Under the pieces are notes generated by a model. It saw only the letters and a list, made by a program, of their open reading frames with translations, was not told the origin of the DNA and ran no database searches. From Anaeromyxobacter sp. PSR-1 (GTDB taxonomy: Bacteria; Myxococcota; Myxococcia; Myxococcales; Anaeromyxobacteraceae): DNA of 45,892 bases. The translations under genes were made by a program, and so were the position numbers. This document shows, one piece after another, positions 1 to 8,025 of this stretch; position 1 is the first letter of the stretch; each line of letters opens with the position of its first letter. The stretch lies in the NCBI RefSeq assembly GCF_000964525.1, contig NZ_BAZG01000017.1, positions 1 to 45,892 of the forward strand, given 5' to 3'.

Positions 1-65
1 GTCGCACATGGGCGCGCACGCTACGCCCGACCCGGCGGCGGAGACATCCGACATTCGTACGGATC

Positions 66-1064
66 GTGCGCAGCCGGAGAGGGCGTAACCGCCCGCTGGC
101 GCCCGTCCAGGCGCCGGCTGCGCTGCCCGGGTGGTCGCGCCCGCCCCGGCGCTCCCGCGGCGGGGCGCGCCGGGCAGGCCGCGCGGTCGCGGATCGGGTA
201 AGAAGGGCCGTGCGCGCCACCCGGCTCCCCGGACCCTGGACCCGCTACGCAAGGGCGCTCCTCTCGCGGAAGCCCCGCGTCGCCGCGCCGGGGCAGGGCG
301 GCTTCACGCTGGAGCGGCGTGCGGCGGGGATCGTCGCCGCGCCGCCGCGGCTCGCCGCCTACCGCGCCGTGTGCGGGTTCGACGCCGGCCCCGACCTGCC
401 GGTCACCTACCCGCACGTGCTCGCGTGGCCGCTGCACCTCGCGCTCCTCACCGCGCCGGAGCTCCCGGTGCGGGCGCTCGGGCTCGTCCACCTGCGCAAC
501 CGGATCGACGCGCTCCGGCCGCTGCCCGCGCGCGAGCCCCTCGAGCTGCGCGCGCGCCTCTCCGGGCTCCGCGAGACCGCCCGCGGCCAGGAGCTGGACC
601 TCCTCACCGAGGCCTGGGCCGGCGGCGAGCTGGCGTGGGTGGAGGAGGCGGTGCTGCTCGCCCGCCGCCCCGGCGCCGGCCGCGGCCCGCCGCCGGTCCC
701 CGAGGCGGATCCCTCCGGCGCGGGCGAGCGCCGGTGGGAGGTGCCGGGCGCGACCGGCCGCCGGTACGCGCGCGCGTCGGGCGACCTCAACCCGATCCAC
801 CTCTCCGCGCTCACCGCCCGCGCGTTCGGCTTCGAGCGGGCGATCGCGCACGGGATGTGGTCGCTCGCGCGGATCGCCGCGGCGCTCGGCCCGGCCCTGC
901 CGCCGGGCCCGGTCCGGCTGGACGCCGCGTTCAAGGCGCCGGTGCTGCTGCCCGCCACCGTGACGTTGCGGGACTGGCCGGTGGCGGGCGGCCTCGGGTT
1001 CGCGCTCCGCGACCGGACCGGGACGCGCGTCCACGTGCTCGGCGCGTTCACGGCGCGCACCTGA
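66..1064 (+). CDS. MaoC-like (R)-specific enoyl-CoA hydratase family protein
   Basis: This 332-residue protein carries a C-terminal MaoC-like hotdog domain. The hydratase signature is visible at residues 238-264: SGDLNPIH (D240 and H245 as the expected catalytic pair), followed by the IAHGM turn. The family hydrates trans-2-enoyl-CoA or related acyl thioesters. The middle part (residues 95-200) looks like a second, degenerate hotdog half, as in double-hotdog hydratases. The first 48 residues are Arg/Pro-rich and match nothing I know. An in-frame GTG at 210, a few bases after AAGAAGGG, gives a more usual N-terminus and may be the true start. The gene stands alone, with a gap of about 330 bases before the next gene. 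The family is clear; the substrate is unknown. Confidence 0.75.
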   Translation: MRSRRGRNRPLAPVQAPAALPGWSRPPRRSRGGARRAGRAVADRVRRAVRATRLPGPWTRYARALLSRKPRVAAPGQGGFTLERRAAGIVAAPPRLAAYRAVCGFDAGPDLPVTYPHVLAWPLHLALLTAPELPVRALGLVHLRNRIDALRPLPAREPLELRARLSGLRETARGQELDLLTEAWAGGELAWVEEAVLLARRPGAGRGPPPVPEADPSGAGERRWEVPGATGRRYARASGDLNPIHLSALTARAFGFERAIAHGMWSLARIAAALGPALPPGPVRLDAAFKAPVLLPATVTLRDWPVAGGLGFALRDRTGTRVHVLGAFTART

Positions 1065-1165
1065 GCGCGTCTTCACGGTGAGCGGATGTGCGTCGAGCGG
1101 CGTACGCCGCGCAGACGCCCTCATGACTCCCGATGGGTAGACCGTCAGTCCTGTGACGCCGAGTC

Positions 1166-1194
1166 TTGACCTCCTAGGGGGGAGTTGCTTACGG
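1166..1194 (+). promoter_or_regulatory. Predicted sigma70-type promoter of the riboswitch-acetamidase transcript
   Basis: A TTGACC -35 hexamer (1166-1171) and a TTACGG -10 hexamer (1189-1194) are separated by 17 bases. Transcription would start at about 1200, exactly at the 5' edge of the predicted riboswitch aptamer. The agreement between promoter position and RNA start is the main support. Confidence 0.5.
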
Positions 1195-1196
1195 TG

Positions 1197-1290
1197 AAGG
1201 CACCACGCTTCAGGGCAATTCACCCGTACCCAGGGTGAAGCGCAAAGCCGCGGGTCCGGCGAAACCGGACGGCCGTGGCCGCCGTGGCGA
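1197..1290 (+). ncRNA. c-di-GMP-I (GEMM) riboswitch aptamer
   Basis: The leader contains the conserved GEMM blocks in order: CAGGGCAA (1211-1217 region), a hairpin (TTCACCC 1219-1225 with GGGTGAA 1233-1239), the invariant GCGCAAAGCCGCGGGTC core (1240-1256), a second hairpin (GTCCGG 1254-1259 with CCGGAC 1265-1270) and the closing GGCCGTGGCCGCC (1271-1283). P1 is closed by CCACG (1203-1207) with CGTGG (1283-1287). The family binds cyclic di-GMP. The GGG of CAGGGCAA is intact, which fits c-di-GMP rather than the cAMP-GMP variants. The first hairpin has a 7-base loop (GTACCCA) instead of the usual GNRA tetraloop, while the second is capped by CGAAA. It controls the acetamidase-family gene starting at 1394. 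Confidence 0.72.
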
Positions 1291-1308
1291 GACCGGTCCT
1301 CCGGCCCA

Positions 1309-1352
1309 GCCCACGTCTGCCCTGAGCACGCGTGGGCTTCGTCGTTTCGACG
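1309..1352 (+). terminator. Candidate riboswitch expression platform (terminator hairpin)
   Basis: GCCCACG (1309-1315) pairs perfectly with CGTGGGC (1331-1337) and is followed by a T-containing stretch (TTCGTCGTTT). CCACG inside the left arm (1311-1315) can instead pair with CGTGG at 1283-1287, the 3' strand of aptamer P1. P1 and the terminator can coexist, while the alternative pairing would break both. This predicts that ligand binding favours termination. The T-tract is weak, so the platform is an inference. Confidence 0.42.
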
Positions 1353-1393
1353 GGGCGGACGTGGTGAGGACGGACCAGCCAGGAGAGGCGTCA

Positions 1394-2710
1394 ATGAGCG
1401 TGAAGCACGACAAGGGGCACGAGGCCGGGGCGACGCACGACTTCCACGGCGGCATCTGCGGCTGCTGCGGGCCGAGCGCGACGCGCGGGATGTCCGGCGC
1501 CGAGGTGGACCTCGCCATCGAGCAGCGCGGCGAGCGCCTCACCCGCCTCGACGAGGTGCGCGGCGACGACGTGGACCACCTGCTCTCGGCGCGCAGCCGC
1601 CGCGGGTTCCTGAAGGCGGGCGGCCTGTTCGGCGCGCTGGCGGCGGCGGCCCCGGTCCTCTCGCGCGCCCGCGCGGAGGGCACCGGCGGCTACAGCCTGT
1701 TCCAGCAGGGCGGCGGCCGGGTGCACGTGGTCGAGTCGAGCTACGAGACCACGAAGTGGGGCATCTTCGACTCCAACCTGCCCAACGTCGTCGAGATCGA
1801 GTCCGGGGACGTCGTCTCGTACCCGGACACCTGGAGCCACTTCCTCAACGACCTGCAGCCGGGCATGCCGATCGAGGAGATCGCCCGCCTGCGCCTCGCC
1901 CACCCGGGCGTCGGCCCGCACTCGATCATCGGCCCGGTCGGCGTCCGCGACGCCGAGCCCGGCGACGTGCTCGAGATCCAGTACCTGCGCGTCCGCCCCA
2001 CCGACTGGGCGGTCTGCTTCAACAACCCGGGCGCGCTCGGCACGGGCGCGCTGCCGGACGTCTTCCCGCAGGGGCAGGCCAAGTACTTCGACCTCGACAC
2101 CGCCAACAACACCTCCGAGTTCGCGCCGGGCATCCAGCTCCGGCTCGCGCCGTTCCAGGGCACCATGGGCGTCGCGCCGGCGAACGGCGTCTTCCCCACG
2201 CCCCCGGGCCACGCCTACGGCGTGATCAGCTCGGTGCCGCCGGGCCAGCACGCCGGCAACGTGGACTGCCGCGAGGCGGGCGAGGGCTCGCGCCTGTTCG
2301 TCCCGGTGTTCCAGCGCGGCGGCAAGATCTTCACCGGTGACTCGCACGCGCTCCAGGGCGACGGCGAGGTGACGCTCACCGCGATGGAGACCGCGATGAA
2401 GGAGATCCGCGTCCGCGTGATCCTCCACAAGCAGGTCGCGCTCGCCTGGCCGATGCACGAGACGCCGGACGCCTGGATCGTCCACGGCACCAACCCGGAC
2501 CTCGACATCGCGTTCCGGATCGCCCTGCTGAACGCGATCGACTTCCTCGAGGCCCGCGCCGGCCTCACCCGGCTCGACGCCTACGCCCTCTGCAGCCTCG
2601 CGGTCAGCTTCCGCGTGACGCAGGTGGTGAACGGCCAGAAGGGCATCTACGGCGTCATCCCCAAGCGCATCTTCCACCCGCAGCTCCGCGCGGCGATGGG
2701 CGTCATCTAG
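1394..2710 (+). CDS. Tat-exported acetamidase/formamidase family protein
   Basis: The 438-residue product is a member of the acetamidase/formamidase (FmdA/AmdA) family, which hydrolyses short amides to acid and ammonia. The enzyme body runs from about residue 100 to the end. A twin-arginine motif SRRGFLK (68-74) is followed by a hydrophobic stretch and a likely cleavage after ARA (94), so the enzyme should be exported folded. The part before the Tat motif is unusually long (67 residues) and has a His/Cys-rich patch (H15, H18, C22, C24, C25). The ATG at 1394 was chosen because AGGAGAGG lies 7-8 bases upstream; in-frame starts from 1235 fall inside the riboswitch. It is followed by a chemoreceptor and CheW, which suggests a link to sensing, though this is inference. 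Confidence 0.8.
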   Translation: MSVKHDKGHEAGATHDFHGGICGCCGPSATRGMSGAEVDLAIEQRGERLTRLDEVRGDDVDHLLSARSRRGFLKAGGLFGALAAAAPVLSRARAEGTGGYSLFQQGGGRVHVVESSYETTKWGIFDSNLPNVVEIESGDVVSYPDTWSHFLNDLQPGMPIEEIARLRLAHPGVGPHSIIGPVGVRDAEPGDVLEIQYLRVRPTDWAVCFNNPGALGTGALPDVFPQGQAKYFDLDTANNTSEFAPGIQLRLAPFQGTMGVAPANGVFPTPPGHAYGVISSVPPGQHAGNVDCREAGEGSRLFVPVFQRGGKIFTGDSHALQGDGEVTLTAMETAMKEIRVRVILHKQVALAWPMHETPDAWIVHGTNPDLDIAFRIALLNAIDFLEARAGLTRLDAYALCSLAVSFRVTQVVNGQKGIYGVIPKRIFHPQLRAAMGVI

Positions 2711-2724
2711 CCCGCGCCCGGATG

Positions 2725-2755
2725 GCCGCCCCGCCGGAGGTCCCGGCGGGGCGGC
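2725..2755 (+). terminator. GC-rich hairpin after the acetamidase-family gene
   Basis: A perfect 12-bp stem (GCCGCCCCGCCG at 2725-2736 with its complement at 2744-2755) and a 7-base loop begin 14 bases after the stop codon. No T-tract follows, so it may terminate, attenuate or protect the upstream mRNA before the chemoreceptor gene. Confidence 0.5.
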
Positions 2756-2798
2756 GGTCCACCCCGCCACGCCCGCGTCCCTTGCACCAGAGGTCACC

Positions 2799-4460
2799 AT
2801 GCGGAAGTTCCCGATCGGCGTCCGCCTCACCTTCGCCTTCATGCTCGTCACCGCCGCGTTCGTGGCGGTCGGCTTCTTCGCGCTCTCGCGCCTGGCCCAG
2901 CTCGACCAGGGGCTGGACGAGGTGGCGCGCCAGCGCCTCCGCTCGCTCGAGATGGCCATCCGCGGGCTCCACGTGACGGCGCAGCAGGCGAACCACGTCG
3001 GCGTGATGCTCTCGACCGACGATCCGGCCGAGGCGCTCCGCCGCATCGAGACCATCCTCGAGCTGCGCAAGGAGGCGCAGCGCGCCAACGAGGAGGGCGA
3101 CAAGATCGCCGCGATGGAGGGCGGCATCACCGTGGTGGACAACGAGCGGACCAAGCAGGTGCTGGCGGAGCTCGCCGTGCGCCGCGCCCACCTCGGCAAG
3201 ACGTTCCAGAAGACGCTCGAGACCGCCCGCACGCTGAACCTCGCCGAGACGAAGCGGGTGACGCGCGACGACCTCGTGCCGGCGCTGACCGCGGTGGAGT
3301 TCGGCTGGTCCGACTACACGAAGGCGCAGGGCGCCCAGATGCAGGAGGCGGCCGAGTCCGGGCACGCCATGTACGAGTCGGCCCGGGTGCTGGTGGTGGG
3401 GGTGCTGCTCTCCACCGCGGTGCTCGCCATCGTGCTCTCGTTCTGGGTGACGCGCACCATCGTCCTGCCGCTCGGGAGCGCGGTGAAGGCCGCCGACCGG
3501 ATCGCCGCGGGCGACCTCCGCGACGCGGTGGAGGTCACCGGCCGCGACGAGCTGGGCAAGCTGCTCGGCGCCATGAAGACCATGGGCGAGAAGCTGGCGC
3601 AGGTCATCTCGGAGGTGCGCTCCGGCGCGGACGCGCTGGCCGGCGCCTCCTCGCAGGTCTCCTCCACCGCCCAGACCCTCTCGCAGGGCACCGGCGAGCA
3701 GGCGGCCAGCGTGGAGGAGACGACCTCCTCGCTCGAGGCCATGCACGCCTCCATCACGCAGAACGCGGAGAGCGCGCGCCAGACCGAGACCGCCGCGAAG
3801 GCCCAGGCGGCCAGCGCCGGGCGCAGCGGCACCGCCGTCACCGAGACGGTCTCGGCGATGCGCTCCATCGCGGAGAAGATCTCGATCATCGAGGAGATCG
3901 CCTACCAGACCAACCTGCTCGCGCTGAACGCCGCCATCGAGGCGGCCCGCGCCGGCGACCACGGCCGGGGCTTCGCGGTCGTCGCCACCGAGGTGCGCAA
4001 GCTGGCCGAGCGCGCGCAGAAGGCGGCCGGCGAGATCGGCACGCTCGCGGAGAGCTCGCTCTCGGTGGCCGAGGAGAGCGGCCGGCTCATCACCGACCTC
4101 GTCCCGGCCATCCAGAAGACCGCCGACCTGGTGCAGGAGGTGGCGGCGGCCTCGCAGGAGCAGAGCGAGCGCGTCTCGCAGGTCAGCAAGGCGATGGGGG
4201 TGGTGGACCAGGTCACGCAGCGGAACGCCACCGCGGCCGAGGAGCTGAGCTCCACCGCCGAGGAGCTCGCCTCTCAGGCCGAGGGCCTGCAGCAGCTCAT
4301 GGGCTTCTTCACGGTCCGCGAGGAGCGGCGGAGCGCGCCGCGCTACGTCCCGCCCCGCGCGCCGGCGCCCGCGCCGCTCCCGGCGCTGGACCGCCCCTGG
4401 CCCCAGGCCGAGCAGCGCAATGGCAAGCCCGCCGCGGCGGGCGAGTTCAAGCGGTTCTAG
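2799..4460 (+). CDS. mcp: Methyl-accepting chemotaxis protein
   Basis: This 553-residue chemoreceptor has a short cytoplasmic N-terminus, TM1 (about 9-29), a periplasmic helical ligand domain (about 30-195), TM2 (about 197-217), a HAMP linker (about 218-270) and a long signalling coiled coil. The hairpin tip contacting CheA and CheW is unmistakable at 366-410 ([20 protein letters not shown] region). Glu/Gln/Ala-rich heptads flanking it are the expected methylation sites. The C-terminal tail is Pro/Ala-rich and has no NWETF-type CheR-binding pentapeptide. It sits 10 bases before cheW, so the two form a receptor-coupling pair. The ligand is unknown; an amide or its product, given the upstream amidase, is only a guess. 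Confidence 0.95.
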   Translation: MRKFPIGVRLTFAFMLVTAAFVAVGFFALSRLAQLDQGLDEVARQRLRSLEMAIRGLHVTAQQANHVGVMLSTDDPAEALRRIETILELRKEAQRANEEGDKIAAMEGGITVVDNERTKQVLAELAVRRAHLGKTFQKTLETARTLNLAETKRVTRDDLVPALTAVEFGWSDYTKAQGAQMQEAAESGHAMYESARVLVVGVLLSTAVLAIVLSFWVTRTIVLPLGSAVKAADRIAAGDLRDAVEVTGRDELGKLLGAMKTMGEKLAQVISEVRSGADALAGASSQVSSTAQTLSQGTGEQAASVEETTSSLEAMHASITQNAESARQTETAAKAQAASAGRSGTAVTETVSAMRSIAEKISIIEEIAYQTNLLALNAAIEAARAGDHGRGFAVVATEVRKLAERAQKAAGEIGTLAESSLSVAEESGRLITDLVPAIQKTADLVQEVAAASQEQSERVSQVSKAMGVVDQVTQRNATAAEELSSTAEELASQAEGLQQLMGFFTVREERRSAPRYVPPRAPAPAPLPALDRPWPQAEQRNGKPAAAGEFKRF

Positions 4461-4469
4461 GGGGCGGCC

Positions 4470-5054
4470 ATGCGCGACGCGGTCGAGGCGGCCGGCGAGC
4501 AGGCGCAGTACCTCTCGTTCCGGATCGACGGGATCGACTACGCGGTCCCGATCCTGAAGGTCCGGGAGATCCTGCAGCACGAGGAGATCACCCGCGTGCC
4601 GGGCACGCCGCCGTCGGTGCGCGGCGTGCTCAACGTGCGCGGGGCGGTGGTGCCGGTGGTGGACCTGGCCGTGAAGTTCGGCGGGTCCGCCTCCCGGCCC
4701 GGCCGCTTCACCTGCGTGCTGGTGGTCGAGGTGGAGGTGGCGGGCGGGAGCCTCACGCTCGGCGTGCTGGCCGACGCGGTCAACGAGGTGGTGGCGCTCC
4801 GCCCGGACGAGATCGAGCCCTCGCCGTCCTTCGGGACCGGCGTCAGCGTCGAGTACCTGGTGGGCATGGGCAAGGTGGGGCGCGGCTTCGTGCTCCTCCT
4901 CGACATCGACCGGGTCCTGGCCGCGGGCGACCCCGAGCCGGAGCACGCCGCCGACCCCGCGCCCGAGGGGCAGGGCGACGCGCCGGCGGACGCGGCGGAG
5001 CAGCCGGAGGCCGCCGCGGTCGAGGCCGCCGCGGCCGCGGCCCCGCCCGCCTGA
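4470..5054 (+). CDS. cheW: CheW-like chemotaxis coupling protein
   Basis: The 194-residue protein has a CheW domain from about residue 10 to 150, beginning QYLSFRIDGIDYAVPI and containing the RGVLNVRGAVVPVVDL core strand. CheW couples chemoreceptors to the histidine kinase CheA in the cytoplasmic signalling array. After the domain there is an Ala/Glu/Pro-rich tail of about 40 residues, common in high-GC myxobacterial proteins and probably disordered. It starts 10 bases after the chemoreceptor stop and is probably co-transcribed with it. No cheA, cheR or cheB lies nearby, so the pair must feed a signalling system encoded elsewhere. Confidence 0.93.
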   Translation: MRDAVEAAGEQAQYLSFRIDGIDYAVPILKVREILQHEEITRVPGTPPSVRGVLNVRGAVVPVVDLAVKFGGSASRPGRFTCVLVVEVEVAGGSLTLGVLADAVNEVVALRPDEIEPSPSFGTGVSVEYLVGMGKVGRGFVLLLDIDRVLAAGDPEPEHAADPAPEGQGDAPADAAEQPEAAAVEAAAAAAPPA

Positions 5055-5084
5055 CCGGCCCCGCGCTGCCCGGAAACCCGGCAC

Positions 5085-5108
5085 CCGGCGTCGCCGCGGC
5101 GACGCCGG
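5085..5108. terminator. Perfect 24-bp palindrome downstream of cheW
   Basis: A perfect palindrome, left arm CCGGCGTCGCCG (5085-5096) and right arm CGGCGACGCCGG (5097-5108), starts 30 bases after the cheW stop. It can fold into a 10-bp stem with a 4-base loop. There is no T-tract. Position favours a terminator or 3'-end stabiliser. Confidence 0.5.
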
Positions 5109-5198
5109 CGCGCTCCCGGCCGCGCTGGCGTCGCGCGTTTGCGCTCCCCCGGCGCTGGCACGCGGCGCGCACTGCCGGCGCGGCGGAGGTGCCGGGAC

Positions 5199-5456
5199 AT
5201 GGGACGAGCGCTGGAGGCCGTGCGGACGCTGGACCTGCCGCGGCTGTTCGCCTACTTCGGGGTGGAGGCCGACCTGCAGCGGGTCGAGGCGAGCCGGCCC
5301 GCCATCGCCGCCCGGTTCGACGCCGAGGTCCGCGAGCTGGTGCGGCTCTGCCCGGGGCTGCGCGAGCGCGAGCGCTTCACGGTGCTCCGCGAGGCGCTCC
5401 GGCTGGCCTACGAGGTGGGGACCCGGACGGCGGAAGGCGCCGGCGCGGCCCGCTGA
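5199..5456 (+). CDS. Small helical protein resembling nitrogenase-protective NifW
   Basis: This 85-residue protein reads MGRALEAVRTLDLPRLFAYFGV and continues with a basic, leucine-rich helical segment. The pattern of an acidic/hydrophobic helix, F-x-Y-F-G-V, then an 18-20 residue spacer and an R-F-D motif resembles NifW, a small protein that protects the nitrogenase MoFe protein. No nif genes are in the window, so it may be a NifW paralogue or merely similar in layout. The ATG at 5199 was chosen because GGAGGTGCCGGGAC precedes it; the in-frame ATG at 5139 lacks a good ribosome site. The gene is probably real, because its codon third positions are strongly GC and it fills the gap before the convergent yebC. 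Confidence 0.5.
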   Translation: MGRALEAVRTLDLPRLFAYFGVEADLQRVEASRPAIAARFDAEVRELVRLCPGLRERERFTVLREALRLAYEVGTRTAEGAGAAR

Positions 5457-5468
5457 GCGGCGGCGGCG

Positions 5469-6191
5469 TCAGGCAAGGTTGTGGAACACGTGCTGGACGT
5501 CCTCGTCCTGCTCGAGCGCGTCCACCAGCTCGAGCACCTCGCGCGCCTGCTCCTCGGGGAGCTGCACCGGCGTCTGCGCCACGTACTCCGACTCGGAGGA
5601 GAGCACGTTGAGCTTCCGCTGCTCCAGCGCCGCCTGGAGCTGGCCGAAGCTCTCGAACGCGCAGCGGATGACGAGCACCTTCTCGCCCTTCTCGCCGGTG
5701 CTCTCGCCCATCTCCTCCAGGCCGTGGTCGATGAGGTCGAGCTCGAGCGCGTCCTGGTCGATGCCCTCGGGCGAGAGGCGGAACACGCCCATGCGGCGGA
5801 ACTGGAACGCCACGCTGCCGGTGTTCCCCATGTTGCCGCCGTTGTTCTTGAAGTGCATCCGCACGTTCGCGACGGTGCGGACCACGTTGTCGGTGGCGGT
5901 CTCGACCATCACCGCGACCCCGTGCGGCGCGTAGCCCTCGTAGACCACCACCTCGTACGCCTGCTGGTCCTGGCCGCTGGCCCGCTTGATGGCGGCCTCG
6001 ACCTTGTCCTTCGGCATGTTGACGTGGCGGGCGTTCTGCAGGACGCGCCGCAGCGCGGGGTTGTTGTCCGGGCTCGGGCCGCCGGCCTTCACCGCGATGG
6101 CGATGTCCTTGCTGATGCGCGTGAAGGCCTTCGCCATCTTGTTCCACCGGGCGAACATGGTGGCCTTGCGCGTCTCGAAGATGCGACCCAT
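5469..6191 (-). CDS. yebC: YebC/PmpR family DNA-binding regulatory protein
   Basis: The 240-residue product belongs to the YebC/PmpR/TACO1 family. It starts [21 protein letters not shown], the variant N-terminus of the YeeN-like branch rather than the AGHSKW form. The [13 protein letters not shown] motif (about 37-50) and the [14 protein letters not shown] motif (about 57-71) are typical. Family members bind DNA as transcriptional regulators or act on translation of difficult peptides at the ribosome. Length is normal. The start is preceded by GAGGACA. The gene is convergent with the NifW-like gene (12 bases between the stops) and appears to be its own unit, with the liv/DMT operon ending 164 bases upstream. 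Confidence 0.9.
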   Translation of the reverse strand: MGRIFETRKATMFARWNKMAKAFTRISKDIAIAVKAGGPSPDNNPALRRVLQNARHVNMPKDKVEAAIKRASGQDQQAYEVVVYEGYAPHGVAVMVETATDNVVRTVANVRMHFKNNGGNMGNTGSVAFQFRRMGVFRLSPEGIDQDALELDLIDHGLEEMGESTGEKGEKVLVIRCAFESFGQLQAALEQRKLNVLSSESEYVAQTPVQLPEEQAREVLELVDALEQDEDVQHVFHNLA

Positions 6192-6355
6192 GGGCTGTCC
6201 TCGCTCCGGGGACCGGCGTCCAGCCCGTCGTCCCCGCGCCCGGCGGATATCTCACCCGCGGCCCCGGACGCAACACCTTCCCGCAGCCGCGTCCCGCCGG
6301 CGCGGGGCGGCCGGGCGGGCCAGCGCCGGGCCGGGGACGTCCCGGCGGGCTGCGC

Positions 6356-7300
6356 TCAGGCCCCGGCGCGCCCGCGGCGCCCGGAGGTCCCGGCGAGCGT
6401 CACGCCCCCGAGCACGAGCGCCAGGCCGGCCAGGTGGAAGGGCCGGAGGGCCTCGCCGAGCAGCGCCACGGCCAGCAGCGAGCCGAACGCCGGCATGAGG
6501 TGGATGAACGGGCCGGCCCGGTTCGCGCCCACCCGGGCCACCCCTTCGTTCCAGAGCCGGTACGCCAGCACCGAGGCGAACACCGCCACGTACGCCACGC
6601 TCGCCACCGTCACGCCGTCGAGCGCCATCCGCGCCCCGGAGGCCAGCTCCCAGGCGTAGAACGGCGCGATCCAGGCGACGCCCACCGCCACCAGCGCGGC
6701 GAGCAGCGCCACCGGGTCCACCCCGGCCGGCCGGCGCGCGAGGAGCAGCGTGTAGAACGCCCAGCTCAGCACCGCGGCGAGCACCCACAGGTCGCCGGCG
6801 CCGAACGCGAGCCCGGCCAGCGCCGACAGCGTGCCGCGGCCCAGGATGACCAGCACGCCGGCGAGCGAGACCGCGATGCCAGCGAGCTGCCGCCGCCCGG
6901 GGCGGCCGCCGCCGAGGAGCGGGGAGAGCGCCGCGATGAAGGCGGGGCAGGCCGACTGGAGCAGGAGCGCGCTGGTGGCGGTGGTGCGGGTGAGGCCGAG
7001 GTAGACGAACAGGTTGAAGTTGCCGACGCCCAGGACGCCGAGCGGGATCACGATCCGCCACGCGCCGAGGATCGTCCGCCACTGCGCCGCGAGCGGGCGG
7101 CGCGCCAGCGGCAGGAGCACGGCGAGCGCCACCGCCCAGCGCCAGAACGCGAGGCCGACCGGCGGCACGTGGCCGTGGACGGCCCGGCCCACCACGAAGT
7201 TGCCGGACCAGAACGCGGCCGCGAGCGCGAGGAACAGGTACGCGGCGGCCGCGCCGCGCGCCCGCGGGCCGGCCGTGGCCGCGGCCGGGGGCGCGCTCAC
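6356..7300 (-). CDS. EamA/DMT superfamily transporter
   Basis: This 314-residue integral membrane protein has two EamA repeats with about ten transmembrane segments in all. The first repeat contains FWSGNFVVGR and FWRWAVALAVLLPLAR; the second ends with LGEALRPFHLAGLALVLGG, a typical EamA end. Many family members export amino acids or other metabolites. The GTG start (7300-7298) overlaps the livF stop in a GTGA arrangement, so translation is probably coupled to the branched-chain amino acid importer. Pairing an exporter with an importer may serve to relieve amino-acid overload, which is inference. The substrate cannot be read from sequence. Confidence 0.85.
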   Translation of the reverse strand: MSAPPAAATAGPRARGAAAAYLFLALAAAFWSGNFVVGRAVHGHVPPVGLAFWRWAVALAVLLPLARRPLAAQWRTILGAWRIVIPLGVLGVGNFNLFVYLGLTRTTATSALLLQSACPAFIAALSPLLGGGRPGRRQLAGIAVSLAGVLVILGRGTLSALAGLAFGAGDLWVLAAVLSWAFYTLLLARRPAGVDPVALLAALVAVGVAWIAPFYAWELASGARMALDGVTVASVAYVAVFASVLAYRLWNEGVARVGANRAGPFIHLMPAFGSLLAVALLGEALRPFHLAGLALVLGGVTLAGTSGRRGRAGA

Positions 7301-8013
7301 CCGAGGTAGGCCGCGAGCACGCGCTCGTCGCGGGCGAGCTCGGCGGGCGTCCCCTCGATGGCGATCCGGCCGCGCTCCATGACGTAGGCGTAGTCGGCCA
7401 CCTCGAGCGCGGTCTTCGCGAACTGCTCCACAAGCAGCATGGTCATGCCCTCGGCCTTGAGCCGGCGGATGGTCCGGAAGACCTCCTGGACGATCACCGG
7501 CGCGAGCCCCATCGACGGCTCGTCGAGCAGCATCACCTTCGGGCGGGCCATGAGCGCGCGGCCGATGGCGAGCATCTGCTGCTCGCCGCCGGAGAGCGTG
7601 CCCGCGGCCTGCCGGCGCCGCTCCTTCAGGCGCGGGAACAGCTCGTAGACGTGCTCGAGGTCGGCCGCGGCCCGGCGGTGGAAGCCGAAGAAGCGCGGCA
7701 GCCGGCGGTAGGCGCCGAGCAGCAGGTTGTCCTCGACCGGGAGCGGCCCGAACACCTTGCGCCCCTCCGGCGCGTGGGCGAGCCCGAGCCGCGCGATCCG
7801 CGAGGCGGCCTGCCCCTGCACCGGCGCGCCGTCGAGCAGCACCCGCCCGCGCGCGGGCCGGAGCAGCCCGGACACCGCCCGCATGGTGGTGGTCTTCCCG
7901 GCGCCGTTCGCGCCGATGAGCGCGACCACCGAGCCCGCCTTCACCTGGAGCGAGGTCCCCACCAGCACCTCGCTCAGCCCGTATCCTGCGTAGAGATCCT
8001 CGACGACCAGCAT
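7297..8013 (-). CDS. livF: Branched-chain amino acid ABC transporter ATP-binding protein LivF
   Basis: The 238-residue ATPase has Walker A GANGAGKTT (34-42), signature LSGGEQQ, and Walker B VMLLDEPSMGL. The EQQMLAIGRALMARP stretch and the total length identify LivF, the second ATPase of the high-affinity branched-chain amino acid (HAAT) importer. It energises transport from the cytoplasmic face together with the LivG domain encoded in the preceding livM-livG fusion. It begins 12 bases after that gene and overlaps the DMT exporter gene by four bases. Operon order is livK, livH, livM-livG, livF, exporter. Confidence 0.93.
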   Translation of the reverse strand: MLVVEDLYAGYGLSEVLVGTSLQVKAGSVVALIGANGAGKTTTMRAVSGLLRPARGRVLLDGAPVQGQAASRIARLGLAHAPEGRKVFGPLPVEDNLLLGAYRRLPRFFGFHRRAAADLEHVYELFPRLKERRRQAAGTLSGGEQQMLAIGRALMARPKVMLLDEPSMGLAPVIVQEVFRTIRRLKAEGMTMLLVEQFAKTALEVADYAYVMERGRIAIEGTPAELARDERVLAAYLG

Positions 8014-8025
8014 CTGGGCTCCGTC

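Noticed and set aside
2703-5084. Long minus-strand open frame opposite the chemoreceptor and cheW genes
   Set aside because: It is a high-GC antisense shadow, rich in Arg/His/Gly, with no domain, and lies opposite clear genes.
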